A DNA stretch of 48,969 nt from Polynucleobacter sp. UK-Kesae-W10 (GCF_018881575.1 NZ_JACVQB010000001.1:1-48969); one strand, 5' to 3'; positions 35,677 through 46,639 are shown, counted from the first letter of the stretch. Program-made: numbers and translations. The notes: generated from the sequence alone by a model not told the origin.

Positions 35677-36825
35677 ATGAGCACTAAATCCGATATTGTG
35701 ATTCAGGGTGGTGGCCCAGTTGGCCTTGCCTGCGCTGCCTGGATTTTGCAAAAATTTCCAGCAGCAAATCTCACCTTGCTTGATCGTAATCCAGCAGAGG
35801 ATGAAAAGTTAACAGCAGCAGATAGCAGAGGAATAGCGCTATCTCATGGCAGCAAAATTTTGTTGGATACGATTGCAGCATGGCCTCATGATTGTGCCGA
35901 TATTCATCGAGTACATGTTTCACAAGCTGGACGTTTTGGTCGTGCATTAATGACTCGCGAGGAGCTTCACCAAGATGCACTCGGACACATTGTGCGATAC
36001 CGTGATATTCATCTTGCTTTGCGCCAAGCATTAAGAGCTATTCAACTCAAAAGCCCCAACTTTACTTGGCAACATATCGAAGGCGAAGCCCCTTCACCCG
36101 ATGCAAAATGTGTTGTGCATGCTGAAGGCGGACTCTTTAAAACCCAGGATTGGGTTGAATCAGGTCGTGACTACGGCCAGTCCGCTTTAGTAGGACTTGT
36201 TGAGGTGGAAAATGCTGCGCCCCATCAAGCTTGGGAGCGCTTCACGGCAGAAGGTCCTTTAGCGGTATTACCCAGTCACTATGGCAGCAATATCTTGAAT
36301 TTAGTGTGGTGCGGCTCACCAGAATCCTCACAACATCGCCTGCAATTAAATGATGAAGATTTTTTAAATGCTTTACAAGCTGAGTTTGGCTCACGTATTG
36401 GACGATTCCTCAAAATTCGTGATCGTCGTTTGTATGAGCTTGGCCTGAACTATCGCAAGCAAATCACCAAAGACAATGAAGTATGGATTGGAAATGCTGC
36501 ACAAACATTGCACCCCGTTGCTGGCCAAGGCCTTAACCTTGGTCTACGTGATGCTTTTCTGTTGGCCGAAAAATTGGTTGCGGTTTATTCTGGATCTGCA
36601 GAACATCAATCATCAACAGAATTGCAATCTGCACTAGCAAGCTATGCACAAAGTCGAAAAGCAGATCGAACCACCACCATCGGTTTAACTGACTTTATGG
36701 CCCGCGTATTCACCTCTAATTTAGCGCCAGTTGTCCTGGCCCGCGGATTGGCTTTAACAGCCCTCCAGTGGCTTCCACCAGTCAAAACAGCCTTAGCTCG
36801 CCAAATGATGTTTGGTAGGCGCTAA
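35677..36825 (+). CDS. FAD-dependent UbiH/UbiF/VisC-family hydroxylase
   Basis: A 382-residue flavoprotein monooxygenase. The N-terminal FAD site is IVIQGGGPVGLACAAWIL. The second FAD motif, GNAAQTLHPVAGQGLNLGLRDA, is the ubiquinone-hydroxylase signature with the usual Asp replaced by Asn in its first position (GNAA for GDAA). It probably hydroxylates the ubiquinone ring precursor. The pepP-ubiH order recalls E. coli pepP-ubiH-visC. Which ring position it modifies (UbiH, UbiI or a broad enzyme) cannot be decided from sequence. Confidence 0.88.
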   Translation: MSTKSDIVIQGGGPVGLACAAWILQKFPAANLTLLDRNPAEDEKLTAADSRGIALSHGSKILLDTIAAWPHDCADIHRVHVSQAGRFGRALMTREELHQDALGHIVRYRDIHLALRQALRAIQLKSPNFTWQHIEGEAPSPDAKCVVHAEGGLFKTQDWVESGRDYGQSALVGLVEVENAAPHQAWERFTAEGPLAVLPSHYGSNILNLVWCGSPESSQHRLQLNDEDFLNALQAEFGSRIGRFLKIRDRRLYELGLNYRKQITKDNEVWIGNAAQTLHPVAGQGLNLGLRDAFLLAEKLVAVYSGSAEHQSSTELQSALASYAQSRKADRTTTIGLTDFMARVFTSNLAPVVLARGLALTALQWLPPVKTALARQMMFGRR

Positions 36826-36879
36826 GCGGCTTAAAGAGCCTCCAAAAGTCCTAGCTCTGCGCTTTGATCTAAATCAGGC

Positions 36880-36925
36880 AATCTGCCTAAAAAATAGGCA
36901 GATTTAGGCCTAAATGTGCTAAAGT
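36880..36925 (+). promoter_or_regulatory. Palindromic control region upstream of dusB-fis
   Basis: A perfect 10-bp stem, AATCTGCCTA (36880-36889) and TAGGCAGATT (36895-36904), with an AAAAA loop overlaps a perfect 14-base palindrome ATTTAGGCCTAAAT (36902-36915). Five bases later is TGCTAAAGT (36918-36925 region), an extended -10 type element, about 45 bases ahead of dusB. No T-run follows the hairpin, so operator or promoter structure is more likely than a terminator. Confidence 0.5.
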
Positions 36926-36968
36926 GTCATGCTTTCCCTACGGCATCCAACTCCCCACACCCTGCTAG

Positions 36969-37985
36969 ATGAAGATTGGCTCACACCTCCTCGCAAATAG
37001 ACTATTTGTAGCCCCAATGGCTGGGGTAACGGATCGCCCATTTAGACAGCTATGCAAAAAATTAGGTGCGGGTTATGCCGTTTCAGAGATGGTGGCCTCA
37101 AACGCCCTTCTATGGAAAAGTGAAAAGACTCAACGACGTGCCAATCACGTAGGCGAATTCAAACCCATTGCAGTACAAATTGCAGGCGCCGATCCAGAAA
37201 TGATGGCGGCAGCTGCAAAAATCAATGTGGATCATGGCGCCCAAATCATCGATATCAATATGGGTTGCCCCGCAAAAAAAGTATGCAATGTTGCAGCTGG
37301 CTCTGCCCTATTGCGCAACGAGCCATTAGTGCGAGATATTTTGGAAGCGGTTGTCAATGCAGTAGGCATTGGCCCCGATGCGGTTCCCGTCACTCTAAAA
37401 ATTCGTACCGGCTGGGATCGAGAACACAAAAATGCCATCGACATTGCACGACTTGCAGAAAGCATTGGCATTTCCATGCTGACTGTTCATGGCCGTACAC
37501 GCGCAGATCTTTATCACGGCGAAGCAGAATACGAAACCATTACTGCCGTTAAGAACACCGTCAATATTCCGATTGTTGCCAATGGGGACATCAATAATCC
37601 AGAAAAGGCGGAGTTCGTTCTCAAGACCACCGGCGCTGATGCCATCATGATTGGGCGTGCCGCACAAGGACGCCCTTGGATCTTTCGCGAGATTGATCAC
37701 TATTTAGCGACAGGCGAAAAACTGCCTACGCCAGAAATTAATGAGATTCAAGCGATCATGAATGCTCACCTGCTAGATCACTATGAGTTCTATGGTGAAC
37801 ACATCGGCCTGCGGACTGCACGCAAGCATATTGGCTGGTACTGCAAGGGGCTGCGTGATTCTCATGCTTTTCGTCAACGCATGAATACTGCCGATGATTG
37901 CAAAACCCAACTGCAAATGGTGAATGATTATTTCGATGAAATGAAATCCCATTCTGACCGTTTGCTCTTTTTAGAAGCAGCGTAA
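36969..37985 (+). CDS. dusB: tRNA-dihydrouridine synthase B
   Basis: A 338-residue FMN-dependent enzyme that reduces uridine to dihydrouridine in tRNA D-loops. It starts LFVAPMAGVTDRPFRQLCKKLGAG. The catalytic Cys is in NMGCPAKKVCNVAAGSALL, FMN-binding motifs are VTLKIRTGW and VNIPIVANGDI, and the barrel ends AIMIGRAAQGRPWIF. It is followed by fis after 33 bases, the conserved dusB-fis operon. Confidence 0.97.
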   Translation: MKIGSHLLANRLFVAPMAGVTDRPFRQLCKKLGAGYAVSEMVASNALLWKSEKTQRRANHVGEFKPIAVQIAGADPEMMAAAAKINVDHGAQIIDINMGCPAKKVCNVAAGSALLRNEPLVRDILEAVVNAVGIGPDAVPVTLKIRTGWDREHKNAIDIARLAESIGISMLTVHGRTRADLYHGEAEYETITAVKNTVNIPIVANGDINNPEKAEFVLKTTGADAIMIGRAAQGRPWIFREIDHYLATGEKLPTPEINEIQAIMNAHLLDHYEFYGEHIGLRTARKHIGWYCKGLRDSHAFRQRMNTADDCKTQLQMVNDYFDEMKSHSDRLLFLEAA

Positions 37986-38018
37986 TTACTTTTTTAGATT
38001 TTAGGATTTGTAGAATTT

Positions 38019-38258
38019 ATGAGCAATAAGCACCCAATTACTGAATGCATTGAAACGCACTTGCAGAGTTACCTCAATGATCTCAAAGGCACACCTCCTA
38101 CAGATATCTATCAAATGGTATTAGCTGTAGTTGAAAAACCGATGCTAGAACTTGTCATGCAGCATGCTAAACACAACCAGTCATTAGCTGCGCAATATCT
38201 AGGCATCAATCGGAATACCTTGCATAAAAAATTAGTTGAACATCAACTGCTCAAATAA
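38019..38258 (+). CDS. fis: DNA-binding protein Fis
   Basis: A 79-residue nucleoid protein and transcription factor that bends DNA and activates rRNA and growth-phase genes. The C-terminal helix-turn-helix is clear: LELVMQHAKHNQSLAAQYLGINRNTLHKKL (about residues 45-75). It is shorter than E. coli Fis (98) at the N terminus, as is normal in betaproteobacteria. It is cotranscribed with dusB. Confidence 0.95.
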   Translation: MSNKHPITECIETHLQSYLNDLKGTPPTDIYQMVLAVVEKPMLELVMQHAKHNQSLAAQYLGINRNTLHKKLVEHQLLK

Positions 38259-38305
38259 TTCACCTCTATTTAAAACCCTATCTATCCATTTGACCTACTG
38301 AACTT

Positions 38306-39886
38306 ATGATCCGTACAGCCCTACTCTCCGTCTCCGATAAAAATGGCATCGTGCCTTTTGCTAAAGCCTTGCATGAACAAGGAATCAAACTGATCTCCAC
38401 TGGAGGCACGGCAAAATTATTGGCCGAGAACAATCTTCCAGTTGTTGAGGTCTCTTCTTTAACCAAGTTCCCGGAAATGCTAGATGGCCGCGTGAAAACT
38501 CTCCATCCCATGGTGCATGGTGGCTTGCTGGCACGCCGCGATTTTCCTGAGCATATGGCGGCATTAAAAGAGCATGGCATCAACACCATCGATATGTTGG
38601 TGATTAACCTTTACCCATTCAATGAAACTGTAGCGAAGGAGAGTTGCTCTTTTGAAGACGCAGTTGAGAATATTGATATTGGTGGCCCAGCCATGCTTCG
38701 AGCAGCCGCCAAAAATCATCAAGATGTGACCGTATTGATTTCGCCTGAAGATTACGCGCCTGTCTTGGCCGAGATGAAGGCTAATGGAAATACTGTTTCA
38801 TATAAAACCAATTTAGGTTTGGCAAAGAAAGTGTTTGCTCATACCGCACAATACGACGGCGCAATTGCTAACTACCTTTCTGCCCTGGGTGATGATCTAG
38901 ATCATCAGAAACGCTCCGCCTATCCAGAAACCTTGCACCTTGCCTTTGAAAAAGTCCAAGAGATGCGTTACGGTGAGAACCCACACCAATCAGCAGCCTT
39001 CTATAAAGACATTTACCCTGTTGAAGGTGCGCTTGCCAATTACAAGCAATTACAAGGCAAAGAACTCTCATACAACAATATTGCTGATGCAGACTCCGCT
39101 TGGGAGTGCGTAAAAAGCTTTACTGGCAACGCTGGTGGAGCTGCTGCTTGCGTCATCATTAAGCATGCCAACCCTTGTGGCGTTGCAGTTGGTGCCTCAG
39201 CATTAGAGGCCTACCAAAAAGCATTCAAAACGGACCCAAGCTCTGCCTTTGGCGGCATTATTGCCTTTAACGTCCCCTGTGATGGCGCAGCCGCTGAAGC
39301 CATCTCCAAGCAGTTTGTTGAAGTATTGATTGCACCAAGCTTCAGCGCTGAAGCAAAAGCTATCTTTGCAGCCAAACAAAATGTGCGCCTCCTAGAAATT
39401 CCATTAGGTACTGCGTTTAATACCTTTGACTTCAAACGGGTTGGCGGTGGTTTGTTGGTGCAGTCCCCTGATGCAAAAAATGTTTTACAAAACGAGATGC
39501 GCGTTGTCAGCAAGCGTCAACCAACTCCTAGCGAGATGAATGACATGATGTTTGCATGGCGGGTAGCGAAGTTTGTTAAATCCAATGCGATCGTGTATTG
39601 CGCCAATGGCATGACTTTAGGAATTGGCGCCGGCCAAATGAGTCGTGTGGACTCTGCACGCATGGCCAGCATCAAAGCTGAAAATGCTGGCTTAAGCTTA
39701 AAAGGCTCCGCAGTGGCTAGTGATGCATTTTTCCCATTCCGCGATGGTCTAGATGTTGTCGTCAACGGTGGTGCAAGCTGCGCCATTCAGCCAGGCGGCA
39801 GTATGCGTGATGACGAAATCATCGCAGCCGCAGATGAGCATGGCATTGCGATGATTTTTACAGGCACACGCCATTTCCGTCATTAA
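38306..39886 (+). CDS. purH: Bifunctional AICAR formyltransferase / IMP cyclohydrolase
   Basis: A 526-residue enzyme that catalyses the last two steps of IMP synthesis. The N-terminal MGS-like cyclohydrolase domain (about 1-195) has [27 protein letters not shown] and [18 protein letters not shown]. The AICAR transformylase domain (about 200-526) has [27 protein letters not shown] and the end [13 protein letters not shown]. It lies 47 bases after fis, followed by ruvC. Confidence 0.98.
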   Translation: MIRTALLSVSDKNGIVPFAKALHEQGIKLISTGGTAKLLAENNLPVVEVSSLTKFPEMLDGRVKTLHPMVHGGLLARRDFPEHMAALKEHGINTIDMLVINLYPFNETVAKESCSFEDAVENIDIGGPAMLRAAAKNHQDVTVLISPEDYAPVLAEMKANGNTVSYKTNLGLAKKVFAHTAQYDGAIANYLSALGDDLDHQKRSAYPETLHLAFEKVQEMRYGENPHQSAAFYKDIYPVEGALANYKQLQGKELSYNNIADADSAWECVKSFTGNAGGAAACVIIKHANPCGVAVGASALEAYQKAFKTDPSSAFGGIIAFNVPCDGAAAEAISKQFVEVLIAPSFSAEAKAIFAAKQNVRLLEIPLGTAFNTFDFKRVGGGLLVQSPDAKNVLQNEMRVVSKRQPTPSEMNDMMFAWRVAKFVKSNAIVYCANGMTLGIGAGQMSRVDSARMASIKAENAGLSLKGSAVASDAFFPFRDGLDVVVNGGASCAIQPGGSMRDDEIIAAADEHGIAMIFTGTRHFRH

Positions 39887-39910
39887 GCAACAAGGTAAGC
39901 CTTAATACTC

Positions 39911-40429
39911 ATGCGCTGGATTGGAATCGACCCGGGCTTACGTACTACTGGTTTTGGCATCATTGATGTCGATGGCCAAAAATTGAGCTACGTAGCCTCC
40001 GGGACTATCGAAAGCGGTGATCCAGCCCAAGGCCTACCCATTCGTCTGGGTACGCTTTATGCGGGCATTCAAGAGGTAATCGAAACATACCATCCTGAAT
40101 CTGCTGCCATTGAGGAAGTATTTCTTAACGTCAATCCACGCTCCACGCTCATGCTTGGTCAAGCTAGGGGTGCAGTGATTGCCGCCCTGGTTGCGGCAAA
40201 ACTTCCGGTTGCAGAATACAGCGCCTTACGCGTAAAACAAGCTATCGTCGGGACCGGACGAGCAGCCAAACCTCAAGTACAAGAGATGGTTAAACGCTTA
40301 TTACGCCTAAGCCGTGCTCCTGGTACAGATGCATCCGACGCATTAGGCGTAGCAATTTGTGCCGCTCACCACGCCCAACTACCAAAAGCCCTCAGTACTG
40401 CCATCGCTCCTAAAAAGCGTCAGAAGTAA
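39911..40429 (+). CDS. ruvC: Holliday junction endodeoxyribonuclease RuvC
   Basis: A 172-residue junction resolvase. The RNase-H-like active site carboxylates are Asp7 ([12 protein letters not shown]), Glu in [11 protein letters not shown], and the pair in [17 protein letters not shown]. The dimer cleaves Holliday junctions held by RuvAB. The gene opens the ruvC-ruvA-ruvB cluster, 36 bases before ruvA. Confidence 0.97.
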   Translation: MRWIGIDPGLRTTGFGIIDVDGQKLSYVASGTIESGDPAQGLPIRLGTLYAGIQEVIETYHPESAAIEEVFLNVNPRSTLMLGQARGAVIAALVAAKLPVAEYSALRVKQAIVGTGRAAKPQVQEMVKRLLRLSRAPGTDASDALGVAICAAHHAQLPKALSTAIAPKKRQK

Positions 40430-40465
40430 AAAAATAAATTGTTCATTACAGGTTAAGATCTTCAT

Positions 40466-41047
40466 ATGATTGGTCGCATACAAGGCATTCTCGTTTCGGT
40501 TCACCCACCCCGCCTCTTGGTTGATTGCCAAGGTATTGGTTATGAGGTCGATGTTCCAATGAGCACCCTGTATCAACTACCTCAAACTGGTCAAAAAGTT
40601 ACCTTGCTCACTCACTTTCAAGTACGAGAAGATGCGCAGCAACTTTTTGGCTTTGCTACCGAGACTGAGCGAGAGGCATTTAGACAGCTCATCAAGATTA
40701 GCGGTGTCGGCTCAAGAACGGCATTAGCAGTTCTATCTGGTATGAGCGTCAATGAGTTGGCCCAAGCCATCGCCCTTCAAGAGGCAGGTCGTCTGACACA
40801 AGTACCTGGGATCGGTAAAAAAACAGCTGAGCGCCTCTGTCTAGAGCTCAAAGGCAAGCTAGCCCCAGATCTTGGAATAGCGGGCGCAACACCTCAAGCG
40901 ATTGAAGCGAATAGCGAAGTACTCCAGGCCCTTTTAGCCTTGGGTTATTCAGAAAAAGAAGCGCTCTTGGCGTTAAAGCAAATTCCACCAGACACTTCAG
41001 TTTCCGACGGTATTCGCCTAGGCCTTAAATATCTATCTAAGGCTTAA
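40466..41047 (+). CDS. ruvA: Holliday junction branch-migration protein RuvA
   Basis: A 193-residue junction-binding subunit. The N-terminal OB-fold starts [28 protein letters not shown]. Two helix-hairpin-helix motifs follow ([18 protein letters not shown] and [19 protein letters not shown]). The C-terminal RuvB-binding domain ([16 protein letters not shown]) is complete. Confidence 0.97.
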   Translation: MIGRIQGILVSVHPPRLLVDCQGIGYEVDVPMSTLYQLPQTGQKVTLLTHFQVREDAQQLFGFATETEREAFRQLIKISGVGSRTALAVLSGMSVNELAQAIALQEAGRLTQVPGIGKKTAERLCLELKGKLAPDLGIAGATPQAIEANSEVLQALLALGYSEKEALLALKQIPPDTSVSDGIRLGLKYLSKA

Positions 41048-41074
41048 TTCGTTAAACACCACTACACTTGTAGC

Positions 41075-42145
41075 ATGGCAATTCATACAGACGACCTCAG
41101 CTCTATCCCCGAAGATTTACCGGAAGGTAACGACCGCATTGTGAGCGGGGCGGCGGGTAACTCTGAAGCTGTATTTGAGAGAGCTCTGCGTCCAAAACAA
41201 CTCGATGAGTATGTTGGTCAAACTAAAGCGCGGGCGCAATTAGAAATCTTTATTAGCGCCACCAGAGCAAGGCAAGAAGCCTTGGATCACGTCCTACTAT
41301 TTGGCCCACCTGGTCTTGGTAAGACGACTCTTGCGCACATCATCGCACGAGAGTTGGGCGTGAATTTACGCCAAACTAGTGGCCCTGTTTTGGATCGGCC
41401 TGGTGACTTAGCAGCACTGCTCACGAATTTAGAAGCGAATGATGTGCTCTTTATTGATGAGATTCATCGCCTCTCGCCAGTAGTTGAAGAGATTCTGTAT
41501 CCAGCCCTAGAGGATTACAGTCTTGACATCATGATTGGTGAGGGTCCTGCAGCACGCAGTGTCAAAATTGACCTCAAGCCATTTACCTTGATAGGTGCCA
41601 CTACTCGTGCCGGCATGCTCACCAACCCATTGCGAGATCGCTTTGGTATTGTGGCCAGACTAGAGTTCTACACCACTGAAGAGCTCACCAAAATCATCGA
41701 GCGTTCCGCAAGCCTTCTCAAGGCTGACATCGATCCCGAGGGATCAGTAGAAATTGCTAAGCGTGCTCGCGGAACACCGCGGATCGCTAATCGTTTGCTA
41801 CGGCGCGTGCGTGACTATGCCGAAGTTAAAGGGACTGGTACGATTACCAAAGCCATGGCTGATGCCGCATTGAAAATGCTCGATGTTGACCCCAGTGGCT
41901 TTGATGTGATGGACAGAAAATTACTAGAAGCCATCTTGCATAAATTTGATGGTGGTCCAGTAGGTATCGATAACTTAGCAGCCGCAATTGGCGAAGAACG
42001 CGACACCATTGAAGATGTTCTTGAGCCTTATCTCATCCAACAAGGCTATTTACAAAGAACGTCTCGTGGCCGTGTCGCTACACGTCAAGCATACGAGCAC
42101 TTTGGCCTAACGCCACCCAGTGGCAGCACTAGCTTAGATATTTAA
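41075..42145 (+). CDS. ruvB: Holliday junction branch-migration ATPase RuvB
   Basis: A 356-residue AAA+ motor. Walker A is GPPGLGKTT (77-85), Walker [10 protein letters not shown] (125-133), sensor 1 GATTRAG, and arginine finger/sensor 2 in [17 protein letters not shown] winged-helix domain lies at the C terminus (about 270-340). Its stop codon overlaps the stop codon of the convergent tyrS: both use the TTAA at 42142-42145. Confidence 0.98.
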   Translation: MAIHTDDLSSIPEDLPEGNDRIVSGAAGNSEAVFERALRPKQLDEYVGQTKARAQLEIFISATRARQEALDHVLLFGPPGLGKTTLAHIIARELGVNLRQTSGPVLDRPGDLAALLTNLEANDVLFIDEIHRLSPVVEEILYPALEDYSLDIMIGEGPAARSVKIDLKPFTLIGATTRAGMLTNPLRDRFGIVARLEFYTTEELTKIIERSASLLKADIDPEGSVEIAKRARGTPRIANRLLRRVRDYAEVKGTGTITKAMADAALKMLDVDPSGFDVMDRKLLEAILHKFDGGPVGIDNLAAAIGEERDTIEDVLEPYLIQQGYLQRTSRGRVATRQAYEHFGLTPPSGSTSLDI

Positions 42146-43374
42146 GCGAGCGTTACTTTCGCAAACTTTCGTTTGCCTACCTGCACTACATAGGTTCCCG
42201 CTTCAATCTTTGCTTGTTTATCGCTAATGGTTGTGCCATCAATCTTGACGCCATTTTGCTCAACGTTGCGCATCGCTTCTGAGGTCGATGGAGCCAAGCC
42301 AGCAGCCTTGAGAAGAGCCGCAATGCCCATAGGGGCTCCAGAGAGATTTACTTCGGGGATGTCATCAGGCACGCCACCTTTAGCGCGGTGATTAAAGTCT
42401 TCTAAAGCTTTTTCAGCGGCAGCTTGTGAATGAAAACGTGCAACGATTTCTTGCGCAAGAAGCACTTTGCAGTCTTTTGGATTTCGTCCAGCAGCAACTT
42501 CTTGTTTCATCAAGTCAATTTCAGACATTGGACGGAATGACAGCAATGTGAAATAGTCCCACATCAAATCATCTGAGATGCTCAAGAGCTTACCGAACAT
42601 ATCACCCGCAGGCTCACTGATGCCAATGTAATTTCCCTTGGACTTACTCATCTTTTCAACACCGTCCAGGCCTACTAGTAAGGGCATGGTCAAAATACAT
42701 TGTGGCTCTTGGCCGTATTCACGCTGAAGCTCGCGCCCAACCAAGAGATTAAATTTTTGATCGGTGCCACCAAGCTCTAAATCGCTCTTCAGTGCAACGG
42801 AGTCGTAACCCTGCATTAATGGATATAAAAACTCATGGATAGAAATGGGAACACCATTGCGATAGCGTTTCGTAAAGTCATCGCGCTCAAGCATACGGGC
42901 CACAGTATGCTTGGCGGCCAATTGAATCATGCCGCGTGCACCCAGAGGATCACACCACTCACTGTTGTAACGCACTTCAGTTTTCGAAGGATCGAGAACC
43001 ATGCTCGCTTGACGATAGTAAGTCTCAGCATTCACGGCAATTTCTTCGGCAGTTAATGGTGGACGCGTCGCGTTACGGCCTGATGGATCACCAATCATGC
43101 TCGTAAAGTCGCCAATCAAGAAAATGACGGTATGGCCTAAATCCTGAAGCTGGCGCAATTTATTCAGAACCACGGTATGGCCTAAATGGATGTCTGGCGC
43201 TGTCGGGTCTAAACCCAATTTAATGCGAAGTGGTGTCTTGGTAGCCTGGCTACGAGCCAATTTCTGGACCCAGTCAGCCTCAACCAATAGCTCATCGCAG
43301 CCCCGCTTAGTGACTTCAAGGGCCGCAAAGACTTCGGGGGTCAAAGGATATTTTGGTTCTGGTTTAGCCGTCAT
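42142..43374 (-). CDS. tyrS: Tyrosyl-tRNA synthetase
   Basis: A 410-residue class I synthetase. The HIGH-type motif is HLGH (63-66) in [23 protein letters not shown] occurs in [12 protein letters not shown] (about 240). An S4 RNA-binding domain lies at the end ([18 protein letters not shown]). Although the frame stays open to 43458, the ATG at 43374 ([15 protein letters not shown]) matches the family start and the extra N terminus would overlap the divergent anmK, so I use 43374. The overall layout resembles the longer TyrRS branch found in many proteobacteria. Confidence 0.96.
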   Translation of the reverse strand: MTAKPEPKYPLTPEVFAALEVTKRGCDELLVEADWVQKLARSQATKTPLRIKLGLDPTAPDIHLGHTVVLNKLRQLQDLGHTVIFLIGDFTSMIGDPSGRNATRPPLTAEEIAVNAETYYRQASMVLDPSKTEVRYNSEWCDPLGARGMIQLAAKHTVARMLERDDFTKRYRNGVPISIHEFLYPLMQGYDSVALKSDLELGGTDQKFNLLVGRELQREYGQEPQCILTMPLLVGLDGVEKMSKSKGNYIGISEPAGDMFGKLLSISDDLMWDYFTLLSFRPMSEIDLMKQEVAAGRNPKDCKVLLAQEIVARFHSQAAAEKALEDFNHRAKGGVPDDIPEVNLSGAPMGIAALLKAAGLAPSTSEAMRNVEQNGVKIDGTTISDKQAKIEAGTYVVQVGKRKFAKVTLA

Positions 43375-43450
43375 GCTGATTCGGATAACTGTTTCAGTTA
43401 AATTAGTATTTAAATTGCTAAAGCATAATTGTCGCATCACTGAGAACCGC

Positions 43451-44578
43451 ATGAACAAACCGCACTCCCTCTATATTGGCCTGATGTCTGGCACCAGCCT
43501 AGATGGGATTGATGCCGTTTTGGCAAAGATTGGGCCCAATGGGGAGGCAAGCACGCTAGATGCCGTTAGTACCCCATTTAGCCCTGAATTACGCAAAGCC
43601 CTTTTTGAGCTACAAAGCCCCGGACCCAATGAGCTTCATCGAGAAAAACAGGCTGGAAATGCCTTGGCTTTGGCCTATGCAGATGCCATACACCAATTAT
43701 TGAAGCAGGCCCATTTAAAGCCAGTGGATATTACTGCCATTGGAGCCCATGGGCAGACCATTCGCCATCAGCCCCACTTGGGTGACTTGGCTTATACACA
43801 CCAGACCCTGAACCCAGCACTGCTCGCAGAAAAAACGGGGATTGATGTCATTGCTGATTTTAGAAGTCGTGATCTTGCTGCAGGTGGTCACGGCGCACCA
43901 CTAGTTCCCGCTTTTCATGCACAACAATTTATATCCCCAAAACACAGTGCCGTGCTCAATATTGGTGGCATTGCTAATCTCACTCTGCTTCCAAAAAATG
44001 GCGAAGTGACTGGTTTTGATTGTGGCCCCGGCAATATGTTGATGGATGCTTGGATACAAGAACATCAAGGCAATGATTTCGATCAGAATGGTAACTGGGC
44101 ACTACAAGGCAAAGTGAATGAAGCTTTACTCAATACTCTGCTAGCAGATTCTTATTTTGCAAAAGCGCCACCCAAAAGTACTGGACGAGATGATTTTCAT
44201 CTTCAGTGGCTACAAGAAAAAATGGGCTCTGAAAATTATGAAGTCGAGGATGTGCAAGCTACATTACTCCATCTCACGGCCCATTCTGCTCTTGAGGCTT
44301 TAGCGCATCATGCCCCGCAAACCCAGGTGCTGATTGTCTGTGGAGGCGGCGCACGCAATACCGCCTTAATGAATTTACTCAAAGCAAAAGCACCCTCTTT
44401 TTTTGAAGAGTCGCTAGAAATTACCACTAGTGATTTAGCGGGTGTAGACCCCCAGCAGGTTGAAGGTCTTGCCTTTGCATGGCTTGCATGGGCCCATAAA
44501 GAAAAACGGCCAGCAAATTTGCCAGCCGTTACGGGAGCGAAAGGGCCTAGAATTCTAGGCGCTTACTACCCAGCGTAG
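43451..44578 (+). CDS. anmK: Anhydro-N-acetylmuramic acid kinase
   Basis: A 375-residue ASKHA-fold kinase that converts 1,6-anhydro-MurNAc released from murein to MurNAc-6-phosphate. It has [15 protein letters not shown] (10-23), [47 protein letters not shown] and [11 protein letters not shown]. The start is the ATG at 43451. The frame is open much further upstream, but that part is antisense to tyrS. With amgK and murU elsewhere in the window, this supplies three steps of the muramic-acid recycling route. A 16-base palindrome sits near its 3' end. Confidence 0.96.
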   Translation: MNKPHSLYIGLMSGTSLDGIDAVLAKIGPNGEASTLDAVSTPFSPELRKALFELQSPGPNELHREKQAGNALALAYADAIHQLLKQAHLKPVDITAIGAHGQTIRHQPHLGDLAYTHQTLNPALLAEKTGIDVIADFRSRDLAAGGHGAPLVPAFHAQQFISPKHSAVLNIGGIANLTLLPKNGEVTGFDCGPGNMLMDAWIQEHQGNDFDQNGNWALQGKVNEALLNTLLADSYFAKAPPKSTGRDDFHLQWLQEKMGSENYEVEDVQATLLHLTAHSALEALAHHAPQTQVLIVCGGGARNTALMNLLKAKAPSFFEESLEITTSDLAGVDPQQVEGLAFAWLAWAHKEKRPANLPAVTGAKGPRILGAYYPA

Positions 44579-44590
44579 TTTGCAACTCTC

Positions 44591-44965
44591 TTAAGCAGAG
44601 AAAGAAGATCCGCAACCACAGGTTGTTGTCGCATTTGGATTCTTGATCACAAATTGTGAACCATTGATGTCTTCTTTGTAATCGATCTCAGCGCCAACCA
44701 AATATTGGAAGCTCATTGAATCCACCAACAAAGTAACGCCATTCTTTTCAAAGAGGGTGTCATCTTCATTGACCGCATCATCAAATGTGAAGCCATACTG
44801 AAATCCGGAGCAACCACCACCTTGAACAAATACGCGTAACTTTAATTCTGGGTTACCTTCTTCAGCAATCAAGTCAGCCACTTTTGCAGCAGCAGCGTCA
44901 GTGAACACCAATGGGGTTGGTGGCTCAGCTAAATCTTGTGCAGTTTGTGTAGCTAATTCAGTCAT
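44591..44965 (-). CDS. erpA: Iron-sulfur cluster insertion protein ErpA
   Basis: A 124-residue A-type carrier (HesB family) that delivers Fe-S clusters to apo-enzymes. Conserved cysteines are Cys52 ([11 protein letters not shown]) and Cys116/Cys118 (TCGCGSSF). A Pro/Glu-rich N-terminal extension (about 1-20) precedes the domain. It converges with anmK, with only 12 bases between. It lies downstream of argC on the same strand, with a 92-base gap. Confidence 0.94.
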   Translation of the reverse strand: MTELATQTAQDLAEPPTPLVFTDAAAAKVADLIAEEGNPELKLRVFVQGGGCSGFQYGFTFDDAVNEDDTLFEKNGVTLLVDSMSFQYLVGAEIDYKEDINGSQFVIKNPNATTTCGCGSSFSA

Positions 44966-45057
44966 GATTTACTCCTAATTCAAAAGGCAATATCTTATTT
45001 TAGGCTTTTAATGGCCAGCTTGCTGGAGGGGTATTTATCACCCAACACCCCACCCCT

Positions 45058-46116
45058 TTATGGGGATACAGCGATTTGGGTCAAGCCAGTAGTTTCTGGC
45101 AAGCCAAACATCAAATTCATGCACTGCACACCTTGGCCTGAAGCGCCTTTGACCAAATTGTCCTCAACCACCAAAACAACTAAAGTATCCCCGCCACCAG
45201 GACGATGAATTGCAATCCGGATGCCATTGCTACCGCGTACTGAGCGGGTTTCTGGATGGCTTCCAGCTGGCATTACATCAACAAAGGGCTCGCCCTGATA
45301 AAAATTCTCATACAACTTTTGGTAATCAACGTCCTTGCCGGCTTCAGTTAAGCGCACATAAAGAGTCGAGTGAATACCCCGAATCATTGGTGTTAAATGC
45401 GGCACAAATGTCAGGCCAATCTGATCGTGGCCGGCAATCGCCTTTAAACCCTGAACAATTTCAGGAAGATGACGATGGCCCTTGACTCCATAAGCCTTAA
45501 AGTTATCGCTAGATTCAGATAGCAAAGTACCTATCTCCGCCTTGCGACCAGCACCAGAAGTGCCAGACTTAGAATCGGAAATGATGTGATTTCCATCAAT
45601 CAATTGTTTGCCACCAGTCGATTTCGGGGAAAGTAGCGGCGCCAGTCCAAGCTGTACTGAAGTTGGATAGCAGCCCGCCAAACCGACTACGCGGGCTTTC
45701 TTAATTGCCTCACGATTAATTTCCGCCAAACCATAAACCGCTTCAGCCAAAATTTCGGGGCAGCTATGCTCCATGCCATACCACTGGGCAAATTCTTTTA
45801 CGTTTTTCAGTCGGAAGTCTGCTGCTAAATCCAAAATCTTGACATTATTAGCGAGTAATTCTTTTGCTTGTGCCATAGCAACGCCATGCGGTGTTGCAAA
45901 GAACACCACATCGCATTCATTAAGCTTCGCCTCATCTGGGGTCGTAAATTTCAGAGCAACGCGGCCACGTAAAGATGGGAACATCTCTGCTACTGGCATA
46001 CCAGCTTCTGTACGCGAAGTAATTGCAGTGAGCTCTACCTCAGGATGCTGTGCCAATAAGCGCAGCAGCTCCACTCCGGTATATCCAGTGCCGCCTACGA
46101 TGCCAACTTTAATCAT
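45058..46116 (-). CDS. argC: N-acetyl-gamma-glutamyl-phosphate reductase
   Basis: A 352-residue NADPH-dependent enzyme that reduces N-acetylglutamyl phosphate in arginine synthesis. The Rossmann start is [18 protein letters not shown]. The active-site Cys is in [14 protein letters not shown], and the substrate loop has [12 protein letters not shown] and KGHRHLPEI. In-frame codons reach an ATG at 46128, but the ATG at 46116 has GGAG at proper spacing and begins at the family's usual position. Confidence 0.97.
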   Translation of the reverse strand: MIKVGIVGGTGYTGVELLRLLAQHPEVELTAITSRTEAGMPVAEMFPSLRGRVALKFTTPDEAKLNECDVVFFATPHGVAMAQAKELLANNVKILDLAADFRLKNVKEFAQWYGMEHSCPEILAEAVYGLAEINREAIKKARVVGLAGCYPTSVQLGLAPLLSPKSTGGKQLIDGNHIISDSKSGTSGAGRKAEIGTLLSESSDNFKAYGVKGHRHLPEIVQGLKAIAGHDQIGLTFVPHLTPMIRGIHSTLYVRLTEAGKDVDYQKLYENFYQGEPFVDVMPAGSHPETRSVRGSNGIRIAIHRPGGGDTLVVLVVEDNLVKGASGQGVQCMNLMFGLPETTGLTQIAVSP

Positions 46117-46176
46117 GCCATTCTCCAAAATACCGACTGATGAATTGTATTTCTTTAATACTTAGATTGTAGAAAC

Positions 46177-46202
46177 AAAAAGGGCCGCTTGCGCGACCCT
46201 TT
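46177..46202 (-). terminator. Terminator of rplM-rpsI
   Basis: AGGGCCGC (46181-46188) pairs with GCGACCCT (46193-46200), with one G-U pair in the minus-strand RNA, over a 4-base loop. On the minus strand TTTTTG follows. It is 27 bases past the rpsI stop. Confidence 0.82.
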
Positions 46203-46228
46203 CGATAAAACTTGAGCGACTGAAAGAA

Positions 46229-46630
46229 TTAGCGCTTGCTGAACTGCTTACGACGACGTGCGCCATGCAGACCAACTTTTTTACGCTCAACTTCACGAGC
46301 ATCGCGAGTAACCAAGCCTGCTTTAGACAGAGTTGGCTTCAAAGCGTTGTCGTAGTCGATCAATGCACGTGTTACACCGTGACGAACTGCACCAGCTTGG
46401 CCAGTTTCACCGCCACCAGAAACGTTCACTTTGATATCAAAGGTCGTTAAGTGGGCTGTGAGAGCCAAAGGCTGACGAGCGATCATGCGGGATGTTTCGC
46501 GAGCAAAATAAGCATCGATAGGCTTACCGTTAACGATAATTTCGCCTTTGCCTGATTTAATAAAGACGCGCGCAACAGAACTCTTGCGGCGACCTGTACC
46601 GTAATTCCAATTTCCGTAATTAATAGCCAT
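46229..46630 (-). CDS. rpsI: 30S ribosomal protein S9
   Basis: A 133-residue ribosomal protein with [30 protein letters not shown], the GRRKxSxARV signature, and the basic C-terminal tail [11 protein letters not shown]. The tail's last residues reach the P-site tRNA. It follows rplM by 9 bases in the conserved rplM-rpsI operon and ends at an intrinsic terminator. Confidence 0.98.
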   Translation of the reverse strand: MAINYGNWNYGTGRRKSSVARVFIKSGKGEIIVNGKPIDAYFARETSRMIARQPLALTAHLTTFDIKVNVSGGGETGQAGAVRHGVTRALIDYDNALKPTLSKAGLVTRDAREVERKKVGLHGARRRKQFSKR

Positions 46631-46639
46631 TTGGTTTCC

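Noticed and set aside
43190..43450. N-terminal extension of anmK (frame open from 43190)
   Set aside because: It is antisense to tyrS. The conserved AnmK start is the ATG at 43451.
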